From NCBI RefSeq assembly GCF_901709675.1, contig NC_051088.1, positions 7,522,693 to 7,586,692 of the forward strand: a stretch of 64,000 nt of DNA. The letters are read 5' to 3'. Positions within the stretch are counted from its first letter, which is position 1, and each line of letters opens with the position of its first letter. Under the pieces are notes generated by a model that made no database searches, had not been told where the DNA came from, and was given only the letters and a program-made list of their open reading frames with translations. The translations under genes were made by a program, and so were the position numbers. The stretch is from Syngnathus acus (taxonomy: Eukaryota; Chordata; Actinopteri; Syngnathiformes; Syngnathidae). Of this stretch, positions 50,301 to 62,100 are shown piece by piece.

Positions 50301-53096
50301 AAGGAGGTTATATATATGCCGGAGAGACAATATTTCGCCTGCCTAATTAAAATGAATGTCAGACTCCCCCCCCCCACCGAGGAGTACATCAATCTCCCCT
50401 CATGATAGGCCCAGAGTGAGTCGTACCCTGTCACAATCTGCCAGCAGTGCCATCTTTCTCCAGACGAATGCATTCCCCTAGAAGCTAGACAGACAGTGGC
50501 GATAATGTTTGCATATGGAATCGCTGATTTGTGGATGGTCACCGCACACTTAGGTCAGGCTCGCACTCTCGAGGATCTTAAATCCCGACTTGAATGATAA
50601 CGGCAGTTGTACAAAGTGGCTGGTGGCATTTTGGAGCCATTCGAGGCTTGAACATCTGGCGAAAAATCTATTTCCACTGTTACTTGTTAGTCTGTCAGTC
50701 CCTTGTGCAGTTTTAAAGCAAAAGAACATCGTACATGGCCTTTTGGTGCTGATTTCCTCTCGTTTTCCAATTGCCCGACTAACTACTTATTTATTTGCTT
50801 GTGAATTTCCCTGCTTTTGTAGCCTGCGTTTATATCAGGTTAAGACTTGTGGAACCTCACTACAGTCTACATGAGTTGTAGCCTTGGCATTTCCTCACTA
50901 TTGGTGCCCGTTGTGTAAGCTAAATTACTGACTTAGTCCGCCCCTTTTGCACAATTGCTATGATGAGTCACTTGAATTCGGCATAACACAGTATAAAACT
51001 TCCTACAATATTGCATGTCGTATAGAATTTTGATGGGAGATCTGGACATGATTTCCAAAACCAGGGGTTTTTAAAAATAGAAATGAAAAGCCCTTTGATT
51101 CGTATCTGACTTTTTCTAATTTTCATATATTTTCCTAAATGATCTCAGTGGTGATTGTAGATGGGGTATTCTGTATTTCCATTTCTTTTAATTTTTCAAG
51201 ATCCAAAACTTCTAATGAAGTGAAAACATTAAACATGCCTTGCAAAAGCGTCTCCTTGAAGCCGTGATCGAAAGCAAAGTCTAATTTTCCCAGCACAGTA
51301 TATAGCCTGCTGGGTTCATTTGAGCTACTCATGCAGATGGATGAAAATGTGAATGGTTTAGTGCTCTTAAGTTAATGATCTCAGCACGAGTTGGCTCCCC
51401 CCCTCCAGGGCTTCTCATTGTGGAGACTATGAGTACAGTAGTAGGAGCCCTGGGCTGGTGCCCGCTGCAGTCTTCTGGGCTGAAATAATGACTTGAAAAA
51501 CCCAACAGACATGCGGTAATAGTAATAACGGTCAGGCCCAGTCTCCCATCAGTGCTCACATCCTCCTAATTTAGGATTAATTCACGCTGTGCTCTAGGAA
51601 ACTCTTTGTTTCATCGTGTCTTATCATTTTATCCAACACAAAGCTGGAGCTATAGTTCTTTTCTGCTTCAAAAGATGCAACCAGCTCCATCCCTAAAGTT
51701 TTATATCTAACATTAATAGTGTCACTTTGGAGTTCAGGAACAAGTCGTACTTGACCTTGTAGATGGTGAATATTGGACCCTTTAATGACTTTTCCTCCCT
51801 CTTCCTCCCATTTTCAGGGATAATGGAATTTCAGCTGTGTTAGACTCAGAATTCACAGTCTGCTACCTTTGGATGGTTTTCCCCCATTTTCCCATTGTCC
51901 TTTATGTTCCTCCTTAAGTTTGATGATTTTTTTGAGGGGGCCTGGCTCCAGTTCACAGATCTTAAGTCTTTATTTCCAACCCGGCAAGTATTTGAAACAT
52001 AGATTTTATTTTTCTAAGAATTCTCAAAAAATGTGTTTTACATTTGTAAACAAGATTAATGGATTCTTCCCCTTGCAAATGTTTTGCCTGTTGGAGCAAT
52101 TACATGAGCAGTGACATTGCCTGTTATTGTTTTCAGTGTAACTTTGTGAGAAATATTGGTGCTTCCCTGTTTTTGCCATAGGCTGGTATTTTTATTCCGA
52201 TTCCTCCCCAATTGCATGCACTATTAAAAGTTTCGTCCTTTTCTGCTGAGTAAAACCTTATGACTGTTAAAATAGAATTTATGTATGTATGTATGTATGT
52301 ATGTATGCATGTAAGTACCGTTTTTTTCCGTGTATAATACGCCCCCATGTATAATACGCACCCTAACAATGGCATGTTGATGCTGGAAAAAAGCCAGTAC
52401 CCATGTATAATACGCACCCAATTTTTATTTTTTTTTTATTTTTATTTTTTTAAAGTCCCAATGATCGTCACACACGCAGGGAGGCAATGGGTCCCATTTT
52501 TATAGTCTTTGGTATGGTCTTAACTAGGCTGGATGTATTTTTTTTGTTGGCGTTGATTTCTCCGACTGCCCGTAAAGGCACCACCGCGATCAGATGAAAA
52601 GAGAGGAAAGTGACGTGCGGGCATGTGAAAAAGGCGGCTCTGTATGGGAGAGACGTTGAAGAGGAATAAAAACACCCTTGGAAACCAAAACTTGCCCCTC
52701 GTCGTGACTCGGAGCCGCAACAAATGTTTCGGATTTGTGTAGGGTACATTGTGACAGCAAACGAGCAGGTGATCGAGCAAGCGTCTGATACGAGAGCATT
52801 GCGTTCGTATGGAGCGTGTTTGAAGTGAACAGCAGAGACGGAAGGAACAAGGCAAAGTTTTGTGAAATAAAATATTACCTGTAATACGCATTTTGTTATT
52901 TGCTGATTGTATTAAACTATCACATTCATTGTCAGTCAAGAAGAGAAGAGGACTATTATCCCTTCTTTGACGAAATGACCAGTGCACAGTACAAACACAC
53001 TATTGTTCTTTCGGTATTTATTCAACCCACATTCTTTCACAACATGACAAGAAGAGAACAATACATAAATCAATACTCGTACCAGTACCATGATTT

Positions 53097-53130
<34 letters not shown>

Positions 53131-56100
53131 AAATTAAAAAAATTTTTTTTTAAAAAAGATTGTACCCATGTATAATGCGCACCCCAGATTTTAGGACAAT
53201 AAATTAGTTAAATTTTGCGTATTATACACGGAAAAAAACGGTATATGCAGGGTTATTCACATTTACATGATACAAGATACGTTCCTTGCATCAAAACGTT
53301 GAGTTAACGGTTGTGACAGCTGTTTAAACCTAATTTGTTATACCATAACTCGTTAGCTTATATTCTATTTTTGTAGTGTAGTGAAATTAGAAGTTAATGA
53401 CTTGACTTGCACGTAATTAGCTTCCTCTCATCGCTGCTCTAAAGTAACAGATGAGGATGCACAATACTCTGTATTTTACTGCTACAAACGATTGAAAGCT
53501 GTCTGCATCTGGTATTGTTAAATGAGACTTTTAGAGTTACTTTGTTACTTTGTGGATGTGTCAAACCCTTCAAGCCAACATGTGCGAGCATCAGAGCTGG
53601 TTCCTACAGTATATTCTTTAAATCATAATGCCATTAAACACCACCTCCACTCGCACAACTTCTCATTGTCATCCTCCAGCTTTTGTGTGTGACTAACCAT
53701 GGACTGTGTGCGCATGGATTACATGCCTGCATGTGAGTTTAACCCCATTTTGAATGAAACGCTTATCCCTGTTTATTTACTGAAACCACAAGTAAACAGT
53801 CCCTGTGAGATTCCTTTAATCCTGTTGTTTCATACCCCAAGCTCTCTGAGGTTTATGCAGTTCATATGTAGATCACATCGTTCCCCAGTACAAAAACTAA
53901 GCGTTGAAATGGATAGCGGATTCGTGCCGCTATGAGCTTTTCTTCTCAAAAGGATATTCTTTCTCTTTTCCCCCATTGTCTTTTCCTTTCAATGTGGATA
54001 CACTGGTTTTGAGAGATCCCGTCAGTTGATTATGAATATGTTATTCCTTGCTTGAAGTCATGGATGTACATGTAATGCATGTTTTAAAGAGATGGAGTTG
54101 TGAAAATGTTAAGATTAGCCCACAGCCCCTTTCGGCCTTCATATTCTTACTTATTTTCTCTTAGCAAGTATTGAACATAAAACTGTTTTCTCATTCTGAT
54201 GATCAGGCGACTGAACATGTGCGATAAGTGTAGGACAGTAAAAGCTCTCTCTCCAACGCTGGAGGCAACCATGTAGAAAGGGCCCCCGATTAGTTCTTTG
54301 TCTCTCGCATTCTCTTATAGCTCAGCCAGCATTTCTGCCCCCGAATAACTCCTACACAGTACCAAATTCATTGAATAATACAAGGTGAATGATCGCTCGT
54401 GTGCTAGACAGTCACGTTGCTCAAGGTTTCTTTTCTGCTATGCTTGACGTGTACGACTTAATCGGGCTCCTTAGGATTTTTACCGGTTTCACTGCGTAGC
54501 ATAATATTTTCGAACTGTAACAGTAAAAAAAAAAATATATATATTATGTTGAAAACATGCATGTGGAATATTTCATACAGTGTGTCATATTAATCCCTAA
54601 CCAAGTAATTGAACAGCAGAAAGCACTTCTCACTGAGTCATTGCTGCGATCTGCTGTATACTTCTGCTTTTCCAATTCAGTGAAAGAGTTGTGCTTTTAC
54701 TGGTTGAGGGTCAAATTATAGTCTGAAGCGAACAAACTCCCCATAGGAATTGAATATTGATTTGCAATTCTCTGCTACTTAATTTGTGTGAAGCGCTGGA
54801 GAGTCTCATCGTATGTAAACAAACAGAAGAATAACAGCTTAGGAATCATTGTGATGGTTCTCAAGGCTTGACATAAAGAGAATAGCTTCTCAGTAGTTTC
54901 CATGGAGACCCTGGAGTATCTACATAATGGCCTGTATAATACAGTATTGGTGGACTACATTTAACATCCTGCTTTTGTATAGGTCTGTTCAGTTTTTGGT
55001 ACCCACAAAAAACAACTGCCTACATTTATCATTGACTCAGTCAGCATGTCTTTTCTTTTGTCTTTTTAAACCTGCTAGTAACTAAGTTTAGTTGTAAGGA
55101 TTCAAGCATTTTACAAATTGGTTGTCATTGTATGCCTCTCAGGTCTGACATTTAGCATGCGTTTGTGCGTTTTCTTCAGGTATCCCCCACCGCCTCTCCG
55201 TATTCCCAACACCCGTACGCTACTCTTTATTGATCATTGGTGTAAATGTGAGTGTGAATGCTTGTTTAGAGCTATTATCTGCTCTGTGATGGGCTTGGTG
55301 ACCAGTCCAGAGTGTACCCCCACCTCCAGCTTGCCCCGTGATGAATGGTTGGATCCATGCATTGCGCACAGGAAAAGGAAAAACAAAGGAATAAAAGAAA
55401 GTGCTAAACATGCACTTTTGGAGAATCTGTTTAATAGGTTTTGCATTATCTTGCTAATTAACAAAGAAATAGCCATGGAAAAAAAAATCCCTGTGATGGG
55501 GTACTTCCTTCGTGTTCCTTAGCTATAATGGATGAAATAACATTGATAAACCATTTTTAGACTCGTAATGGCTTAAATTGCACATATACAGAAATCCTTA
55601 AGTCCAAAACTTTCTTTAGAGTAGTTTTTTCTGCATGCCCCTACTATCTTAACAAATGTAGATTTTTTTAAAAGAACGTACATTGACGACAATTACACAC
55701 ATGCACTAACAATATATTTAAGGGCATTTAAAAGCAAAGTAAAGGAAAAAAAAATAGGTTTCTAAACTGACAGTGAAATTGATTTTAAATGCTTAAAAAA
55801 GCCTTCTCCAAAGGTGTGAATGAAAAGTATTTATACTAGGGGCTGACTTCACCTCTGTTGGCAGCTTAGTCCACTTGTGTGGAATAAGCTTTTACTGAGT
55901 CAACAAAAAATACTGATGCTCCCCATTTTACTGTGACTGACAAAGTAAAATGCTTCTCATCCGCTTTCTTAAACATTCTTATGCAGAGAGCTGATGTTAT
56001 CTCTTTCCAGATTTGTAATACAGCAGCACATATGAGGACGTATGCTGCCATCTATGTCAGGATCACCAAAGGCGCTAGTGATTTGCATGGTATTCCGGCA

Positions 56101-59100
56101 TAGTTTTTTTTTTACATTTATTTTTATTGTTTTTTTTTTAAAACATTTTTGACTGATGACCCGTAGCAAATGCTTATGGTTTTCATGTAAAAAAAATAAA
56201 AAAAACGGACTCAATGCTATTGAGTGAACCATGATGGGTTTCACTTTGTTTTGAACAATGGCCACTATCAGGATGGCTGTGTAGTGTATATTGTGCGCCT
56301 TGTGTAGTCTACCTGTGATTGATTAAAGTTGTATGAAGCTGACCAGCTTATTAATCGATTCAGCAAAAGCCTGCGGTCCCTTGTGGAGGACGTAAATCTT
56401 TCACCCCATATTCTTTCTTTCTTTTCTTTCTTTTATTTTTACTTTCCCACGATTTTTATAGTATAGGTGCAACGGGGCAGACTGTGAATCATATTCATCC
56501 ACGGGAAAGCTTTCCTTAACTCTGTGTGACTGAGATTTAAGGTTCCCTATATCGAGGGTGAATGCAACAATTGCAGTTTAAATAATTATTTGCTGTGCTT
56601 AGAAAGCCAATACTGTACAATAAATTATGATTGAAAAATAAGCAAGTTTTTTTTTGCACTGCCGAAGAATGTGGAAATAAATAGAATTGTGCCAGTAAGG
56701 CATTGTTTGCACTTAAGGTTAGGGGCTAGAGTTGAACTATTAAATCATCAAAATATATGCACACAGAGTGTTACAACCCAGATTCCAGCAATTTAAACTT
56801 TTGCCTTTCACATCCAAATGTGGGTTGAGTTTCATACTGGAAATAATAGACCCAAATACAAGAATGTGCCATTAGAAATGTGTTAATGCAGTGCTAGAAT
56901 GTGTCACATTTGATAAGCTAAATGTTGATGTTAAATGCAAGAATGATATTTTTGTGTGTGTTCGTTCAGGCTCAACATCAATTTGAAATAAACATCTCTA
57001 ATTTGTCCCTGTTAAAATGAAACAGTCAGGATTGTACTATTTAACTAAATTGTTCTTGACAATTGAGGACATGCCTGCCAAGTTTAATTCTGACCATTAC
57101 TCGCACATTTAACAATAATTAGTTATAGCTGACATGATGACTACTTTCAGTGGTGATAATTTTCAAACAGACACAGGCTCTCCAAATATTTCCGCACTCA
57201 CTCATATTTTGAGTCCATATTATGAAGCAAGATTTTTTTTCTTTTCAATTAACTAAATGAGGAGATCTTTAAAGCAGACATCTATGGGTAAGCCATTCAA
57301 TTTTGATTCAATAATAAACCAAGAAGGATTGCTTGTTTGCTTATTGATTGAGTGGTTGGTTGGACAAAAGGACAAGCTCATCAAACAAAAAGTTAACAAT
57401 TTGAAAGGAAGAGAAAGTTGGTTGGTTGGTTGGTTGGTTGGTTGGTTGGTTGGTTGGTTGGTTGGTTGGACAAACATACAAGCTCATCACACAAAAAGTT
57501 AATAATTTGAAAGGAAGAAAATAAAAACATATGAATCAAAGTTGGGTGTAGAGCGGCGTTCCTTGACACTACATTGCTTAAACGCCTATGTGTCCCATCC
57601 AATCAGATAAGCGGGTTGTCACGGCCTTTCTCGGCTTGCCTTTTTCAAAGTAGCTCAGCTCTCAGGTTCGAGGTTTTAAATATCAGCTCCGACCTTACTG
57701 TGTGGAATTTGTGTTTTATTTTCCTATGCTAGTGTGGGTTGTTTCTGGGTACCTGGTTTTTTTAAATTTTATTTTATACTCGCCACGTTCCATAAGTTAA
57801 TGTTGGCATGAATGCTTGCAGCTCAACTGCGACCTCAAGGTTATGTTTACGCTATGTTTCCAGTAGCAATTTGCCCCCTGTATTTTCAAGTTGTTTTTCA
57901 GGATAGGCCTCCTGAGTCCCAGAAGCTCAATTGCGTCCAACATTTTGGCCCGCAGTTTACAAGTGCTTCCCTATATTCCCTCCAGGCCTGTCACTTTCTG
58001 ATAGGATCACCTTCTGTCATTTGTCACATTCTGTAAATGTTTTCCTTAGCTGTGAATGGCAGGCAGTTTTGGCGCTCGTTTGTTGCACTGGGGGAGTCTA
58101 ATGGCGCTTCTTTACCTGGCCGGCTCCAGAGTTGGCATCACTATGGAGAAGCACACTGCTGAACGATACGATACAACACAATACGACTTTATTTATACCG
58201 CATATTTATGGAGCATTTCATTTGTTTAGCTTGGTTTCAAGAATTCCATCAGTTAGTGTTTTTGCTTAAAGATCCAGTAAAGTGATTTCAATTACCGTAT
58301 TTTCCGGACTATAAGGCGCACCTAAAAACCTAAAATTTTCCCAAAAGCCGACATGCGCCTTATAGTCCGGTGCGCCTTATATATGGACCAAATTCCTAAA
58401 TTTAAACTGGCCCGAAGCATTGTGTCATGAAATCAGTCATAAGTGGCCCGCTGAAGACTATGAATCATGAATCAAAAAGACTATGGATCATTATTTTGTG
58501 ATTATAAAGTAATTTGTTGCGTCTGAAGGTGAAATAAAAAAGATAAAATGGAGAATGATTTGATTTGGATTAAAAATCTGACATGATGCATTAATGGTGC
58601 GCCTTATAGTCCGGTGCGCCTTATATAAGGACAAAGTTTTAAAATGGGCCATTCATTGAAGGTGCGCCTTATAGTCCGGTGCGCCTTATAGTCCGGAAAA
58701 TACGGTATCTCTAAACATATGTTTGAAGGTACTGCAAGTGTTAAAAACATTTAAGTACTGAATTATTGTGATTATTACTTTTTTTGGGGGGGAAGTTTAC
58801 ACACCTTGTCTTTCTGGCATTAGTCGGTCCTCCTCTGCTTGCCGCAGTGCGTGCCGGCTTTAGAGATGACCCGGCCACCAGTCTACTCGACGCCAACGCC
58901 GGTCCACATTTTGCAGGCTAACAAGCTCACGTGTGATATATATATATATATATATATATGTTGCATAAACTGATGTTGCAACACTGCATATGGAAGCTTA
59001 TTGATTTCATTGTCAGTAATTTCTGTGTTGCCGTGTCTTTTCCAATCACACAGCTGTCTGCCACATCAACATCCCGGGCAGCATTCCTGCAGTGCCTCCG

Positions 59101-62100
59101 TTGGGCGATGTTGTGCCCATTCCACGAGCAGCCAAACTGGAAGGGGGAAGAGACAGAACTGGTACTACAAGGGGGTTCAAAGCCAAACCCTCTTGGACTC
59201 ATGGTTTACAACTCGGCCACAACTGAGAGCGCTGCACCACTCTCAACTTCAGGCACAGTTCAGGTATCACACTGTTGTGAACGAAGGCTCGAAAGCAGCT
59301 AGAAAGAAAGGTGCTGCAGGCATTCAACGGCCTAGAATATGGAAAATATTGGTATCCGAATTGCTTTTCTTAAGCCACACAGGACTAACCAATCAGAGCA
59401 TAGCACAGAACAGATACAAAGGGGGTGCCTGGGCCACCTGCACAAGTGTCACGTGTTAAAAACTAGGTTTTAAAATTAGAGTTAGGGTTTCCAACGGGGG
59501 TTTCAAACTACTTTTAGGGTTTCTCAGATTAGGGTTTCTAACTAGGCTTTCAAACTAGCGTTAGGGTTTCCCACTAGGGTTTCCAACAAGTTTTACGATC
59601 GCTAATTAGGGTTTCAAACTAGGGTTAGGGTTTCCGACGAGGGTTTTAAACCAGGGTTAGGGTTTCAAACTCGGTTTTAAAACTAGGGTTAGGGTTTCCA
59701 ACGACGGTTTCAAACTAATTTTAGGGTTTCTAACTAGGCTTTCAAACTAGGGTTAGGGTTATAAAGTTCTATAGAGGTTGAAGAGACGAGGGAGTTAATT
59801 TTTTTTATGAACCCCATCATTAATTTTTATCTGCCAAAGACGGACAGGCACACCTTTCTCTGTTGTAATGTGCCTGTATCATTTGTGACAAATTTTACAA
59901 CACATAATCTTTCAACTTTCCGCACAATATTTAAATGTTGAACTTGTATACCTTATAGGATATGATCAAATTTCGGCTGTCCCCCAGTTCAGAAAAAACG
60001 ACATCCAGTCCAAAGACGTCTGTGAGAACAAAGTTGGACGATGGATCACGTCAGGGACGTTCATCTTCATCGCCCACTCAAAGTAAATGTCGCCTCATCT
60101 CTTGCAGATGCGTTTCATTCTTTCCATTGCTTAACTAATATAATTGTAATGACAAATAATTTTGTTTCACCTCACTCAAGTTGGCATGTCCTGTAAAACA
60201 GAATCCACTATGCAGTGTTGAGGATGAGCACACTCCATGACTGAGGCTTACGGGAACTGCAGTCAAAGTGCAAACACTTGGGCTAAAATGTCTTTCTCGT
60301 GCATGTCGAAGAGGTCAACTCTGGCTTATACAAAGCAACTCTTCCAAAGTCCAACCCTGTTACAGCTTAAAATTTGGATACCAATTATTGAATTAAACCC
60401 AATGACCTGTTTGTTGAGCTAGTCATTGACAACATATTTTATTTTATCAACAGAAGTCTGGGCCTGGCATTTAAATTTACATGGGTATCATGTGATAAGT
60501 GGAACTGCTGTTAGGGCCATGCCAACGCGCTGAATTGTGTGCCATAATAATTGTATGTATTTGTATAAAACATTAAATTATTTTGGTTTAATTATCTACA
60601 AAAAAGGTATATGTTGTTATTATTATAGTCTAAAATTATTATAAGCAGTCATAAGAATTACAAATATTAACACTACATCACAATTTAGTCAACATTCACA
60701 AAAATTTATATGAGCAGTGGCTAATTTGCATCATAAAGAAGTCCCCCAAAATTGACTGTAGTAAATATGGCTGTTTAGAGCAGGCGATGCTGTGTGTGCT
60801 ATAATTGTTGATTCTTGGGACGTTTTTACAAAAAAAAATGGTTAAGATCTAGGATCTGTTTAATATTTTTGCAAAGCATGCCTTAATGTTGCTTGAAAAA
60901 ACAATAATGGTTAATTGCAATCTAATGAAATGGCAGCCATTGAAGTTACTTTGTTGCAATGGGAACTCCAAAAGAATACTCCAATTACCATTCAGTATTT
61001 AGTGTGTTTATGTGGTGATCTGTTGGTGTTATCTTATATAGTATCTAATTTTCGTAAACTGATCCAATAAACTGCAGTGGTGGTTTAGCTTTGTAGCCTT
61101 AGTGTTTTATTAGACGCGCACTAAAACTCAAACTAATGCACTCAGATTCAAACTTCATTATGCTAAGTGACTGTAACAGCGAAAGCTACCCATGAACTTC
61201 CTAGGTATATGCAGCCCGTTGTTTGTGCCACCAAGGAAAGCAACATTTTGAATTACTGCTGGAATATTGAAAGACTGTGGTCCTTTGTCTGACCACTGTT
61301 TAAGATCCATTTAATCACAACATACGTATATACTAGCACAATTTTAAACGTGCAAAGCTGCAGTGAAAACAGTGAAAAGTTGACCAGTGAAGCAAAGCCG
61401 GCCCTACAGGACTGTTTGGAATGCGATGACTGGCTTCGAAACTTCAGCTGGCAGCTTGAATGAATATACGGACATCGTACATTAGTTTTTGTGAGGACGT
61501 GTCCCAATAAAAACAATTAACTCGTTCAACATGGGGGTTCACTGCCAAACTCCGACACTCAGGAAGGCTAAGGTAGACACCTTTCAAAATACTGTACAAA
61601 TGGTCGCAAAACCAGCTGAAAAAGAACATTAACATTGCCAAGAGAGGTTTTGCAGAAACACTGGAGAAAGAGTTTACCGCTAGCGACTGCGTCACTGTGG
61701 AATGGCCTAAAAGGAGTTACAAACTATAAAAGATAATCCCTCCAAACAGAGGGAACCGGCTGATGCTGGCTGACACCCAGTTCACAATGGACCCCGCCTA
61801 CTACTCAGAGACTGCTGGGATAGGCTCCAGCATACCCGCTATCTGGATGATGGATTGATACTATTAATTCACATAAAAGTGTTTTAACAGAGGGCTATGT
61901 GACAGTAGAACAAAACCTTGCCACTGAGTACTTTACACGTTTTCTTGGAGGTTTACTCAAAGCTGCTGGGTTTATATTACCAAGCGTGCTCTTCCTTATC
62001 GTTCCCAATATAATAATATCCCTCCCAAAATAACTTTTGAACTACAAGTTCTAAAATCCCTATTAGATATTCTACATCCTGCACACATCTGAAGATAAAT

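Larger units (their letters stand above)
44609..59053 (+). other. nphp4 intron 8
   Basis: 14.4 kb. Contains a hAT element (45963-46735), a TGTA array (about 52279-52312), a 925-bp TA-flanked element (52317-53241), two decayed SINE pieces (55170-55335, 57650-57765), a GGTT array with flanking duplication (57361-57528), a 411-bp TA-flanked element (58295-58705) and a TA array (58936-58960). Segments 46750-52270 and 53250-55160 hold nothing I can identify. Confidence 0.75.

Noticed and set aside
52520-52987. 155-codon minus-strand frame
   Set aside because: Lies wholly inside the TA-flanked element and resembles no transposase I recognise; most likely accidental.
57417-57469. CRISPR-like regular repeat
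   Set aside because: Simple GGTT microsatellite with no spacers, in a vertebrate genome; the same applies to the AAT, CCAT and TG arrays.
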